Source: Flavobacteriales bacterium (lineage in GTDB: Bacteria > Bacteroidota > Bacteroidia > Flavobacteriales_D > Sanyastnellaceae). From it: a DNA stretch of 64,000 bases. Shown here in pieces: positions 35,113-44,063 of the stretch (position 1 is its first letter; each line of letters begins with the position of its first letter). The stretch is from positions 1-64,000 of the forward strand of contig CANGTU010000008.1 of the NCBI GenBank assembly GCA_947456965.1. The letters run 5' to 3'. The notes beneath the pieces are model-generated. The model was not told the origin of the DNA. It searched no databases and saw nothing but the letters and a program-made list of their open reading frames with translations. Made by a program: the position numbers and the translations under genes.

Positions 35113-36591
35113 GTGGATCAGGACAGGGTGATTCTTTCAACGAACCAGAAGGCTCTCCGGATTAATCTGAATCCGGATATCTATGGCACCTTCGCCGAAA
35201 TCGGGGCAGGTCAGGAAGTGGTTCGCCATTTCTTCCGCGCCGGCGGAGCAAGCGGAACAATCGCCAAGGCGATGAGCGCCTACGACAAGGATTTCAGCGA
35301 CGCGATTTACGGAAAAGAGGAAAAAGGCCGCTACGTATGCAAGCCCCGACTCGTGAACATGCTCAACCATGAGTACAAGCTCATTGAGGACCGGCTGAGG
35401 AGAAGGGATCACCCCACGCGTAAGTTCTTTGCGTTTGCAGACACCTTCGCAACCATCAACTACCAAAAGACTATTCAGGGACACGGCTGGATGGGCGTGA
35501 AGTTCCAGACAGATCCGTCCGGAGAACCCAATGTGGTCATCCTGCATGCCCGCCTGCACGAACCGGATGCGCTCCTGCAACAAGCTACTGTAGGCCAGTT
35601 GGGCGTGAATCTGCTCTACGGCTGCCACTTCTTTTACCAAAAGCCGGAAGAGTTATTGCTCTCCCTCTACGACAACCTGTCACGGGACCAGGTGGAGATC
35701 GATATGATCCAGATGACCGGCCCCGACTTCGAAAAGGTGGATAACCGCCTGCTTTCGCTTCAGCTGGTGAAGAACGGGATGACCGACGCGGTGATCTTTT
35801 CACCCGACGGCCGTAACCTGCAGGCGGCCGATGTGCTCTACAAAAAGAATATCCTCGCTCTCCGAGGGAGCTTCCGCCCGGTCACCCGCGTGAACATTGA
35901 TATGATCATGAAGGGTATGCAGCTCTTCGAGAAGGAATACCGCGTAGATAAAGACAATATCCAGGTGCTCTTTGAAGTGACCCTGAATAACCTGCGTGCG
36001 GAAGGGGATATCAACGAACAGGATTTCCTCGACCGGGCAGACATCCTCTGCTCTCTCGGACAAACAGTGCTGGTGTCCAATTATTCCAAATACTACAAGC
36101 TGGTGGAGTACTTCTCCAAGTACACCAACAAGCGCATGGGCATCATCATGGGAGCGAATATGCTCCTGGAACTTTTCAACGAGAAATACTACCGCGACCT
36201 GAACGGCGGCATCCTGGAGGCCTTTGGTGTCCTCTTCAGCCGCGATATGAAAATCTATCTCTATCCCTGGAAAGATGCCTCCACCGGCACCATGATTACC
36301 ACGCGCAACTGCCCGGTGCACCCAAGACTCAAGCCGCTCTACGACTACCTCGTGTACAACAAGCGTCTGGTGGATATTCAGGACTACAACGAAGAGGTTA
36401 TTGATATTTACTCCAAGGATGTGCTGGATATGATCAAGCATGGCCACCTGGGCTGGGAATCATTGGTGCCGACCTACGTGGACAGCATCATCAAGGATAA
36501 CCGGCTGTTCGGTTTTGACCCCGACCGCAAGCCTAACCCGGGATATACTCCGCCATCCCGCTACACGGCCCAGCGCGTCAATCCGCACTGA
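35113..36591 (+). CDS. Conserved cytoplasmic protein of unknown function
   Basis: A 492-residue soluble protein with no signal peptide or membrane segment. Its start is GTG, and the first block KALRINLNPDIYGTFAEIGA and the block EVVRHFFRAGGASGTIAKAM are very conserved-looking. I know close relatives across Bacteroidota and other bacteria that carry automatic labels such as TonB-dependent receptor or nicotinate-nucleotide adenylyltransferase; the sequence supports neither, since it lacks a beta-barrel, plug domain and HxGH motif. A middle block VNIDMIMKGMQLFEKEY and RMGIIMGANMLLELFNEKYY are other landmarks. It lies 11 bases before the metallo-hydrolase and is probably cotranscribed with it. 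Confidence 0.85.
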   Translation: MDQDRVILSTNQKALRINLNPDIYGTFAEIGAGQEVVRHFFRAGGASGTIAKAMSAYDKDFSDAIYGKEEKGRYVCKPRLVNMLNHEYKLIEDRLRRRDHPTRKFFAFADTFATINYQKTIQGHGWMGVKFQTDPSGEPNVVILHARLHEPDALLQQATVGQLGVNLLYGCHFFYQKPEELLLSLYDNLSRDQVEIDMIQMTGPDFEKVDNRLLSLQLVKNGMTDAVIFSPDGRNLQAADVLYKKNILALRGSFRPVTRVNIDMIMKGMQLFEKEYRVDKDNIQVLFEVTLNNLRAEGDINEQDFLDRADILCSLGQTVLVSNYSKYYKLVEYFSKYTNKRMGIIMGANMLLELFNEKYYRDLNGGILEAFGVLFSRDMKIYLYPWKDASTGTMITTRNCPVHPRLKPLYDYLVYNKRLVDIQDYNEEVIDIYSKDVLDMIKHGHLGWESLVPTYVDSIIKDNRLFGFDPDRKPNPGYTPPSRYTAQRVNPH

Positions 36592-36602
36592 CCACTCATG
36601 CT

Positions 36603-37457
36603 ATGAAGTTATACCCCATTGAAACCGGCCTCTTCAAACTCGATGGAGGGGCCATGTTTGGCGTTGTTCCCAAAACCATCTGGCAAAAGTCCAATCCGGC
36701 CGACGAGCTCAATATGTGCTCATGGTCCATGCGGTGCCTGCTCATCGAAGATGGCAACCGGCTCATCCTGATCGACACGGGCATCGGCAACAAGCAGAGC
36801 GAGAAGTTCTTTTCCTATTACTACCTGCACGGTGAAGATACCCTCGATAAGTCGCTCGCTGCTCAGGGCTTCCACCGCAACGATATCACGGATGTGTTTC
36901 TCACTCACCTTCACTTCGACCACTGCGGCGGGGCGATCGAGCGCAATCCATCCGGTGAAGGATTCAGACCGGCATTCCCCGCAGCCACCTTCTGGAGCTG
37001 CGAACGACACTGGCAATGGGCCACCCATCCAAATGCCCGCGAGAAGGCGAGCTTCCTCCAGGAGAATATCATACCGCTGAAGGAAAGTGGACAACTCAGG
37101 TTCATCGACAGACCATCAGATTTCGCATCTACAGCGCTCGGTTTCGATGTCTTGTTTGTTGATGGCCACACCGACAGCATGATGATTCCACATATCCCAT
37201 ACCAGGGCCGCACCGTGGTTTACATGGCCGACTTGCTGCCATCGGCCGGACATATCCCGCTGCCCTACGTGATGGGCTACGACACCCGGCCTCTGATCAC
37301 ACTGGAGGAAAAAGGCAGGTTTCTCGAAGAGGCCGCCAAACGGGAGCATGTGCTCTTCTTCGAGCATGACAGCGTAAACGAATGTGCAACGCTCGTCCAG
37401 ACCGAAAAAGGCATCCGGGCCAGTGAGACCTTCCGGTTCAGCGAGCTCTTTGGTTAA
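36603..37457 (+). CDS. MBL-fold metallo-hydrolase
   Basis: A 284-residue metallo-beta-lactamase-fold protein. The zinc motif is THLHFDHCGG (about 100-109, HxHxDH), with further ligands in the His of VDGHTDSMM, the Asp of YMADLLPS and the His of EHDSVN. The layout, including ILIDTGIGNK before the motif, is like quorum-quenching lactonases and related hydrolases, but the substrate cannot be told. Cytoplasmic. Second gene after the conserved 492-residue protein. Confidence 0.9.
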   Translation: MKLYPIETGLFKLDGGAMFGVVPKTIWQKSNPADELNMCSWSMRCLLIEDGNRLILIDTGIGNKQSEKFFSYYYLHGEDTLDKSLAAQGFHRNDITDVFLTHLHFDHCGGAIERNPSGEGFRPAFPAATFWSCERHWQWATHPNAREKASFLQENIIPLKESGQLRFIDRPSDFASTALGFDVLFVDGHTDSMMIPHIPYQGRTVVYMADLLPSAGHIPLPYVMGYDTRPLITLEEKGRFLEEAAKREHVLFFEHDSVNECATLVQTEKGIRASETFRFSELFG

Positions 37458-37477
37458 GCTCACCCCGCTATTCCCGC

Positions 37478-37485
37478 TACCTTTG
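37478..37485 (+). promoter_or_regulatory. -7 promoter box for purB
   Basis: TACCTTTG, exact consensus, 17 bases before the purB ATG at 37503. Confidence 0.65.
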
Positions 37486-37502
37486 CCTCTTTCCTCCAGC
37501 AC

Positions 37503-38867
37503 ATGCCCTTGAATTCGCTCCTCGCTATATCCCCCATCGATGGCAGGTACCGCAGCCAAACCGAATCTCTTTCGGTCTATTTCTCGGAATATGCCCTCCT
37601 CCGGTACCGGGTGTGGGTAGAAATTGAATATTTCATCGCTCTCTGCGAGTTACCGCTGGAACAGCTCCGCGCCATTCCTGCCAGAGCAATCGAAGACCTC
37701 AGGCGTATCCACCTGAATTTCTCAGAGGAAGATGCCATCGCCATTAAAAACATTGAACGCACCACCAACCATGACGTCAAGGCAGTGGAGTATTTCCTGC
37801 GCGGCAAACTCGATCAGCTCGGTCTTATCGACTATAAGGAGTTCATTCACTTCGGACTCACTTCGCAGGACATCAATAACACGGCAATCCCCGCTTCCTT
37901 CCGCGATGCCGTGGAAGGGGAATACATACCTGCCGTGGATCGCATCATCGAGCGGCTGATCGCCCTGAGCCGGGAATGGAAGGATGTGCCCATGCTCGCC
38001 CGAACGCACGGTCAGCCGGCATCTCCAACGCGGCTCGGAAAGGAAGTATACGTCTTCGTCGAACGTCTCGATGAACAACTGAACCAGCTCGAGGAAATTC
38101 CTATCTCTGCCAAATTCGGAGGAGCTACAGGCAACTTCAACGCTCACCACGTGGCTTATCCTCAGGTAGACTGGGTTCAGTTTGCAAACGACTTTCTCTA
38201 CGAAAAACTGAAGCTCACCCGGTCTCTTTTCACCACACAAATAGAACACTACGATAATCTGGCCGCCACCTTCGATGCACTGAAGCGCACCAATACGGTG
38301 CTCATCGACCTCTGCCGGGATATGTGGACCTATGTATCGATGGATTATTTCCGGCAAAGGACCGTAAAGGGAGAGGTGGGCTCATCGGCCATGCCTCATA
38401 AGGTGAATCCAATTGACTTCGAAAATGCCGAGGGCAATCTGGGAATAGCCAACGCCATCTTTGAACACCTGGCTGCGAAGTTGCCGGTGAGCAGACTGCA
38501 GCGAGACCTGACCGACAGCACCGTGCTGCGCAATATCGGAGTGCCATTCGCCCATACGCTGATCGCTTTCAACTCCATTGAAAAAGGGTTGGGAAAGCTC
38601 ATGCTGAACGATGAAAAACTGACACGTGACCTGGAAGCCAACTGGGCTGTAGTGGCCGAGGCTATCCAGACTATCCTCCGCAGGGAGCGTTATCCCGATC
38701 CCTACGAGGCCCTGAAGGGATTGACCAGGGGCAAAGCTTCCATCACCCGGGAAGATTTGCATGCGTTTATCGATACCCTTGATGTAAGTCATGAAGTGCG
38801 CTCCGAACTGATGGCCATCACGCCTCATTCATACACCGGTATCGACCTGCTCAAGGATGAGTTCTGA
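37503..38867 (+). CDS. purB: Adenylosuccinate lyase
   Basis: A 454-residue member of the fumarase/aspartase superfamily. It cleaves SAICAR to AICAR and adenylosuccinate to AMP, two steps of purine synthesis. Landmarks are SPIDGRYRSQTESL near the start, TSQDINNTA, ARTHGQPASPTRLGKE with the catalytic His (about 164) and the signature GSSAMPHKVNPIDFEN (about 293-308), which holds the catalytic Ser loop. Like E. coli PurB rather than the shorter B. subtilis form. An ABC exporter gene follows after 12 bases. Confidence 0.97.
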   Translation: MPLNSLLAISPIDGRYRSQTESLSVYFSEYALLRYRVWVEIEYFIALCELPLEQLRAIPARAIEDLRRIHLNFSEEDAIAIKNIERTTNHDVKAVEYFLRGKLDQLGLIDYKEFIHFGLTSQDINNTAIPASFRDAVEGEYIPAVDRIIERLIALSREWKDVPMLARTHGQPASPTRLGKEVYVFVERLDEQLNQLEEIPISAKFGGATGNFNAHHVAYPQVDWVQFANDFLYEKLKLTRSLFTTQIEHYDNLAATFDALKRTNTVLIDLCRDMWTYVSMDYFRQRTVKGEVGSSAMPHKVNPIDFENAEGNLGIANAIFEHLAAKLPVSRLQRDLTDSTVLRNIGVPFAHTLIAFNSIEKGLGKLMLNDEKLTRDLEANWAVVAEAIQTILRRERYPDPYEALKGLTRGKASITREDLHAFIDTLDVSHEVRSELMAITPHSYTGIDLLKDEF

Positions 38868-38879
38868 CCGCATTACCGC

Positions 38880-40682
38880 ATGAAACGGCTCCGCGATATC
38901 GTTGCTCTCGTCAGTCCGTACAAACGCGAACTGCTGTCCAATCTGTTCTGGAATATTCTGAACGCCATTTTCTCGCTGTTTACCTTCCTCAGCGTCGTGC
39001 CTTTCCTGAATGTGCTGTTCGGTGTGTCAGGCGAGGAGCCCCAGACCCGTGGAACCGGTATGGTAGATCGCGCGAATGAGGTGATGGAGTCGTTTATCCG
39101 CTCTCAGGGTCAGTCTAAAGCCCTTGTCTGGATGTGCCTGGGAATCGTGGCTCTGGCTCTGGCCAAGAATCTGGTGAATTATTTCTCTCTTTTCAGTATT
39201 GCACGAATACGGACTTCAGTATCCCGCGACCTCAGGGAGAAGATGTACCGCAAGCTGCTGCGACTGCCGGTTTCCTATTTCAGCGGTGAACGCAAAGGCG
39301 ATATCATTTCCCGGATGACCAATGACCTCATGGAGATAGAGTTTTCCGTGGTGGGTACACTCGAGGCGCTTCTGAAGTCGCCAGTCATGATCATCATTTA
39401 CCTGATTTCTCTGTTTCTGCTGAGCTGGAAACTGACGCTGTTTGCCCTGCTTTTTCTGCCGCTGAGTGGCTTTCTTATCAGCCGCATAGCCAAAAGTCTC
39501 AAGAATGCTGCAAAGCGCGGAAAGGGCAGCCTGGGTGAGCTTATCTCCGTGATCGAGGAAACACTTTCGGGGATCCGCATCATCAAAGTATTCAACGCGG
39601 AACAGTCGTTCAGCCAGAAGTTTGATCGCATGAACGATTTCTACTTCCGGCTGATGCACCGGCTATATCGCCGGGAATACCTGAGCTCTCCTATGAGTGA
39701 GTTCATCTCACTCGTAGTCATCAGCTTCCTGCTTTTTGTGGGCGGACGCATCGTGCTGAGCGGCGAACTGGATGGCAAGATGCTCATCGGTTACCTGGTC
39801 ATCTTCTCCATGATCATCCAGCCCGCCCGGGCACTGAGCGATGCCTTTTTCAAGATCAGCAAGGGAGCTGCATCCCTCGACCGGATGCGCGAAGTCATGG
39901 ATGCAGGCGAAACGATTGCCGATGCTCCTGGCGCATCCGTGGCTCCTGCGTTCAGCCATGATATCGAATTTCGCCAGGTGCATTTTGCATACGGCGACCA
40001 CACCGTCCTCCGAGGCATCAACCTCACCATCCGGAAGGGACAGACCGTTGCCCTCGTGGGGCCATCAGGCAGCGGAAAAACGACACTCGCATCCATCCTC
40101 GCCCGCTTCTACAATCCCACCTCAGGTGAGGTGCTGCTCGATGGTATTCCGATTCAGCAATACACCATCGCCAGCATCCGCGAAATGATGGGGTTTGTCT
40201 CGCAGGAATCTATTCTCTTCAACGATTCAGTCCGCAACAATATGGCACTGGGTACAAAGGGGATGCAGCAGGAACGCGTGGAGCAAGCAGCGCGTATCGC
40301 CAATGCGGAGGAGTTCATCCTGAGACTGGAAGGCCGCTATGATTTTAATGTCGGCGATGGCGGAAACCGATTGTCAGGTGGACAAAAACAGCGCATTGCC
40401 ATCGCCCGGGCTGTATTCCGGAATCCCCCCATCCTGATCCTGGATGAGGCCACCAGCGCGCTGGATACACAAAGCGAACAACTTGTGCAGGATGCCATAT
40501 ACAGGCTCATGGAGAACAGGACGTCACTGGTCATTGCCCACCGGCTGAGTACGGTCCAGAAGGCGGACGTGATCGTAGTGCTCGATGGCGGCCAGATCGT
40601 GGAAATGGGCAGCCATGATGAACTGCTCCGCCGTGACGCGCTCTACAAGCGGCTGGTGGACATGCAGACGCTCCAGGGCTGA
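38880..40682 (+). CDS. ABC exporter, fused membrane and ATPase domains (MsbA-like)
   Basis: A 600-residue half-transporter that acts as a dimer. Residues about 15-310 form a six-helix type I exporter domain; about 345-590 the ATPase domain with Walker A GPSGSGKTT (about 394-402), Q-loop FVSQES, signature LSGGQKQR (about 498), Walker B ILILDEATSALD and switch His in IAHRLST. It resembles MsbA-type lipid A/lipid flippases, and this is the likely role in a Gram-negative cell, but multidrug or other lipid export is possible. Cotranscribed with purB. Confidence 0.93.
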   Translation: MKRLRDIVALVSPYKRELLSNLFWNILNAIFSLFTFLSVVPFLNVLFGVSGEEPQTRGTGMVDRANEVMESFIRSQGQSKALVWMCLGIVALALAKNLVNYFSLFSIARIRTSVSRDLREKMYRKLLRLPVSYFSGERKGDIISRMTNDLMEIEFSVVGTLEALLKSPVMIIIYLISLFLLSWKLTLFALLFLPLSGFLISRIAKSLKNAAKRGKGSLGELISVIEETLSGIRIIKVFNAEQSFSQKFDRMNDFYFRLMHRLYRREYLSSPMSEFISLVVISFLLFVGGRIVLSGELDGKMLIGYLVIFSMIIQPARALSDAFFKISKGAASLDRMREVMDAGETIADAPGASVAPAFSHDIEFRQVHFAYGDHTVLRGINLTIRKGQTVALVGPSGSGKTTLASILARFYNPTSGEVLLDGIPIQQYTIASIREMMGFVSQESILFNDSVRNNMALGTKGMQQERVEQAARIANAEEFILRLEGRYDFNVGDGGNRLSGGQKQRIAIARAVFRNPPILILDEATSALDTQSEQLVQDAIYRLMENRTSLVIAHRLSTVQKADVIVVLDGGQIVEMGSHDELLRRDALYKRLVDMQTLQG

Positions 40683-40745
40683 GCAGATTCGCTCCCGGAA
40701 GTTGTGAAGAAACGCGAAAGACGTTGCCATTCCTTTCCGTTGCCC

Positions 40746-40753
40746 GACATTCG
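40746..40753 (+). promoter_or_regulatory. Candidate -7 box, leaderless type, for the DUF4249 gene
   Basis: GACATTCG, two mismatches from TAnnTTTG, 5 bases before the GTG start. Weaker than the other boxes. Confidence 0.35.
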
Positions 40754-40758
40754 CACCC

Positions 40759-41757
40759 GTGAAGACTACCCCCCTCATAGCCGCCGGAACCGCCCTCATG
40801 GGCGTCATGCTGTCCATCGTTTCCTGCCAAAAAGAAATTACAGTGGATCTGCCCACTTCACCCCCGCGGATCGTGGTGGAGGGCAGCATTGAGCAGGACC
40901 TTCCTCCGATCATTCTGCTCACCTGGAGCCAGGGATATTTTGAACCCACTGACCTGCAAAGCATCGAGAATCTTTTTGTGCGCGATGCTGACGTTCGCCT
41001 GTCCAATGGCCTGGATACCATACCGCTGGATCTCTTCTGCACGGCGGAACTGGGGGAAACCGAACTGGCGCTGGCCGCCGAACTGCTGGGTACCTCACCC
41101 GAAGCCCTGCAGGCATTCAATATCTGCCTCTACACCACCTTCGATCAATCCATGTGGGGTGAAGTCGGAAGGACATACACCCTTCTTGTCGATTACGAAG
41201 ACCATCACCTGAAGTCTTCCACCCGGATCAATGAACTGGTGGCTCTGGACTCAATCTGGTTCCAAATTCCCAATGAAGATCCCGACGATAGCCTGGGGCT
41301 CATCTTTGCAACGTTGACCGATCCCGATACCACTGGCAATGCATACAGGTGGTTTGCCCGGCGCATCAACCGCTATCCGGATTGGGTGCCCGATGAAGAA
41401 CTGCGCGGACAAGTCAAGGATGCAGGATTCATCGCTCCACTGGGCTCAGTATTCGATGACAATTTCTTCAATGGGCTTTCGTTCGAGTTTTCTGCTTTCC
41501 GGGGCAGTCTCCCTAACAGCGTCAAGTTCGACGACAGCAATGACGAGGATGGTTACTTCAAGCGCGGAGATACGGTCGTGGTGCGTGGATGTGTGATTGA
41601 CCGGGGAGTATTTCGCTTCATTCAGAGTCTGGAGAGTCAGGTTTCCAATCAGGGAAGCCCATTCGCCTTGCCATACAACCTGCAGTCCAATGTCAGTGGG
41701 GGCCTCGGTGTATTTGCGGGCTACGGCGCCAGCTACGATACGGTCGTCTGCGAATAA
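40759..41757 (+). CDS. DUF4249 lipoprotein
   Basis: A 332-residue protein starting at GTG with a lipoprotein signal (IVSCQKEI, Cys at about 23) followed by VDLPTSPPRIVVEGSIEQDLPP, the opening of DUF4249 domains found in Bacteroidota next to outer-membrane receptors. Further DUF4249 features are LTWSQGYFEP, VRDADVRLSN and the beta-rich C-terminal half. Here no TonB-dependent receptor accompanies it. It probably sits on the outer membrane; function unknown. Confidence 0.87.
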   Translation: MKTTPLIAAGTALMGVMLSIVSCQKEITVDLPTSPPRIVVEGSIEQDLPPIILLTWSQGYFEPTDLQSIENLFVRDADVRLSNGLDTIPLDLFCTAELGETELALAAELLGTSPEALQAFNICLYTTFDQSMWGEVGRTYTLLVDYEDHHLKSSTRINELVALDSIWFQIPNEDPDDSLGLIFATLTDPDTTGNAYRWFARRINRYPDWVPDEELRGQVKDAGFIAPLGSVFDDNFFNGLSFEFSAFRGSLPNSVKFDDSNDEDGYFKRGDTVVVRGCVIDRGVFRFIQSLESQVSNQGSPFALPYNLQSNVSGGLGVFAGYGASYDTVVCE

Positions 41758-41801
41758 GGATGTGCGTGACGATGGTCACCATCTGCCTTCGCTCGCTGGT
41801 T

Positions 41802-41809
41802 TATTTTTG
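41802..41809 (+). promoter_or_regulatory. -7 promoter box, leaderless type, for the DUF983 gene
   Basis: TATTTTTG, exact TAnnTTTG, 8 bases before the ATG at 41818. Confidence 0.6.
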
Positions 41810-41817
41810 TCCACATC

Positions 41818-42222
41818 ATGTCTTCCGGAAAAAAGTCGCTCCTCGGTTCCATGCTCGCCCTGCGCTGTCCGCAGTGCCGGGAAGCTCACCTCTACGTCAA
41901 TCCAAATACCTATTCGCTCCGGCAGCTGGGCAAAAACCATCAAGTGTGCCCGGTGTGCAATGCCAATCTCCAGCCTGAGCCGGGTTTCTATTTCGGTGCG
42001 GCCTATGTAAGCTGGGGACTTACCGTGATACTCTGGATGAGTGTGCTGGCAGGGCTCTATCTCCTGGACTTTGCCGGACTGATCTCATTCTCCTTTCTCA
42101 CCCATCCCGGCACCTTCCTGCTCAGCGGATTTGGCGTCACCATCCTTCTTTTCCCTTATCTGTTCCGGTTGTCACGCTCCATCTGGGCTCACGTATTCAT
42201 CCGGCCCACAGGGAAATCGTAA
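41818..42222 (+). CDS. DUF983 membrane protein
   Basis: A 134-residue protein. The N-terminal zinc-ribbon-like part has CPQCREAHLY (about 19-28) and CPVCNANLQP (about 44-53), then two transmembrane helices (about 65-87 and 95-118). This is the DUF983 layout, of unknown function; relatives often sit near respiratory genes, which is not the case here. The next gene, htrA, has its own promoter. Confidence 0.9.
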   Translation: MSSGKKSLLGSMLALRCPQCREAHLYVNPNTYSLRQLGKNHQVCPVCNANLQPEPGFYFGAAYVSWGLTVILWMSVLAGLYLLDFAGLISFSFLTHPGTFLLSGFGVTILLFPYLFRLSRSIWAHVFIRPTGKS

Positions 42223-42303
42223 GCCGGCTCGCGGCGATTTCTGTCTTCCTGGCTTAACACTTTTTGCCCCGGCTCTGATATACACGTTCGCAAATCGCGG
42301 CGT

Positions 42304-42311
42304 TAATTTTG
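42304..42311 (+). promoter_or_regulatory. -7 promoter box for the HtrA protease
   Basis: TAATTTTG, exact TAnnTTTG, 26 bases before the ATG at 42338. Its position makes the in-frame ATG at 42314 an unlikely start. Confidence 0.6.
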
Positions 42312-42337
42312 ACATGCAATCCCAAAGTGAACTTACG

Positions 42338-43783
42338 ATGAAAAAGAACCTGATGTTATTTGCCGCCGCGCTCACCGGAGGATTCGTAGCGCTCGGCACT
42401 TACTCCCTCATTCAGCCAACCCCTGCAGCAGAAGCCGCTCCGGGCTTTAGTCCGCCCGTTTATCAAGCGAATTACGCACCACTGCCCATCGATGGTACAG
42501 TCGATTTTGTCAGTGCTGCTGGCCGCACTGTGAACAGCGTGGTCCACGTGAAGACCGAAAGCAAGGTCCAGCCGGTATTCAATCCCTGGTACGATTTCTT
42601 TGGATACCAGCAGGAGCCACAGGTACAGCACTCCTCGGGATCGGGAGTGATTATTTCATCAGATGGCTACATCATCACCAACAACCATGTGATTGACGGG
42701 GCCGAAAAGCTTATCGTCACACTCAATAGCAACAAGAATTATCAGGCTACCGTGGTAGGCCGCGACCCGAGCACTGATATCGCCGTTATCCGGATTGATG
42801 AAAAGAATCTTCCGGCGATCACCTGGGGTAACAGCGATGAAGTTCAGGTAGGCCAGTGGGTTCTCGCAGTAGGTAACCCGTTCGAATTGACCTCTACAGT
42901 TACAGCAGGTATCGTGAGTGCCAAAGCCCGGAACATCAATCTCCTCGGATCAAACCGGAATGAGGAGATTTTTCCGGTGGAGTCGTTTATCCAGACCGAT
43001 GCGGCCGTTAACCCCGGCAATAGTGGGGGTGCGCTCGTTAATGCGCGCGGCGAACTGATCGGTATCAATACCGCCATCGCATCGCGCACAGGGGTTTATA
43101 ATGGGTACTCCTTTGCTGTGCCTACAACGATTGCCCGAAAAGTATCCGAGGATCTCATCCGGTTTGGAAACGTACAGCGCGCCTTCATCGGTGTGAAGAT
43201 CAATGATGTGACCCAGGAGCAGGCGAAGGAAAAGGGATTGAAGGAAGTGGCAGGTGTATATGTGAATGCGCTGACCGATGGCGGCGCTGCTGCCGAAGGT
43301 GGCATCCGGGAAGGTGATGTGATCCTCAAGGTGGGCGAGCGCCCTGTTCGCAACGTGCCGGAGCTTCAGGAGCAAATCAGCCAGTTTCGCCCGGGCGACA
43401 AAGTCAGCGTGGGGGTATGGCGAGATGGACTAATGCAGAATGTGAGTGTGACGCTTCGCAACCGGGATGGTATGGCCGAACTGGAAGATTTTGAAGCACG
43501 TGCCGCAGCAACAGTGGCTTCTCTGGGAGCCGACTTCGTGGCACCCGGTGACGCTGAATTGAAGGCACTCCGGATCACGGGTGGCGCAAAAGTGGATGTC
43601 CTCAGTCCGGGTAAGCTCAAAGCAGCCGGCGTGCAAAAAGGATTTATCATTACCAAGGTGGATAGCGAGAAGGTGAACTCACCTGAAGATCTCGCCCGTG
43701 TGCTCAAAGGCAAAACGGGTGGCGTGTTGATTGAGGGAGTCTATCCCAATGGGACCAAAGCCTATTATGGCTTCGGATTGTAA
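42338..43783 (+). CDS. Periplasmic serine protease of the HtrA/DegP family
   Basis: A 481-residue trypsin-like protease with an N-terminal signal or anchor (MKKNLMLFAAALTGGFVALG). The catalytic triad is His in TNNHVIDG (about 117), Asp in STDIAVIRID (about 147) and Ser in NPGNSGGAL (about 228). Two PDZ domains follow (about 270-365 and 395-480; the second is shorter). HtrA proteins degrade or refold damaged envelope proteins under stress. An ATG 8 codons upstream is possible. Ends in a strong terminator. Confidence 0.95.
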   Translation: MKKNLMLFAAALTGGFVALGTYSLIQPTPAAEAAPGFSPPVYQANYAPLPIDGTVDFVSAAGRTVNSVVHVKTESKVQPVFNPWYDFFGYQQEPQVQHSSGSGVIISSDGYIITNNHVIDGAEKLIVTLNSNKNYQATVVGRDPSTDIAVIRIDEKNLPAITWGNSDEVQVGQWVLAVGNPFELTSTVTAGIVSAKARNINLLGSNRNEEIFPVESFIQTDAAVNPGNSGGALVNARGELIGINTAIASRTGVYNGYSFAVPTTIARKVSEDLIRFGNVQRAFIGVKINDVTQEQAKEKGLKEVAGVYVNALTDGGAAAEGGIREGDVILKVGERPVRNVPELQEQISQFRPGDKVSVGVWRDGLMQNVSVTLRNRDGMAELEDFEARAAATVASLGADFVAPGDAELKALRITGGAKVDVLSPGKLKAAGVQKGFIITKVDSEKVNSPEDLARVLKGKTGGVLIEGVYPNGTKAYYGFGL

Positions 43784-43804
43784 CCTGTCGGAAATGCTCT
43801 GAAG

Positions 43805-43834
43805 AAAAGCCATCCCCCGGATGGCTTTTCTTTT
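43805..43834 (+). terminator. Intrinsic terminator after the HtrA gene
   Basis: An 11-bp perfect stem AAAAGCCATCC / GGATGGCTTTT (43805-43815 and 43819-43829) with a CCC loop and CTTTT after it, 22 bases past the stop. Confidence 0.9.
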
Positions 43835-43835
43835 G

Positions 43836-43916
43836 GGGTAAACGCCGGGTAAACGCCTGATTTGAGTCCGTTCATGCCGAGCACAGGCAAGCGATAATCC
43901 CGGAATATCCCGGATT
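43836..43916. repeat. Two short tandem repeats upstream of gap
   Basis: A perfect tandem duplication of GGGTAAACGCC occupies 43836-43857, and an imperfect tandem pair ATCCCGGAAT/ATCCCGGATT occupies 43897-43916. Both lie between the HtrA terminator and the gap promoter and could be operator sites or slippage products. Confidence 0.55.
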
Positions 43917-43991
43917 CTTGCGCAGTTTAAATCCAGAGAGATTAGCACGCAACTGACCGCCAAAGCTGCTATCAGGGGGTGCTTCATGACG

Positions 43992-43999
43992 TACCTTTG
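43992..43999 (+). promoter_or_regulatory. -7 promoter box for gap
   Basis: TACCTTTG, exact consensus, 64 bases before the gap ATG, so this gene has an ordinary leader unlike many neighbours. Confidence 0.65.
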
Positions 44000-44063
44000 C
44001 ACCGCCTTTTCGGGTCAATGTTCCTCGTGAAGGCAAGTTCATTTTTTAATCCATTTTATACCC

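Noticed and set aside
35113-36591. TonB-dependent receptor
   Set aside because: Close relatives often carry this label, but there is no signal peptide, plug or barrel; the label is an error propagated between databases.
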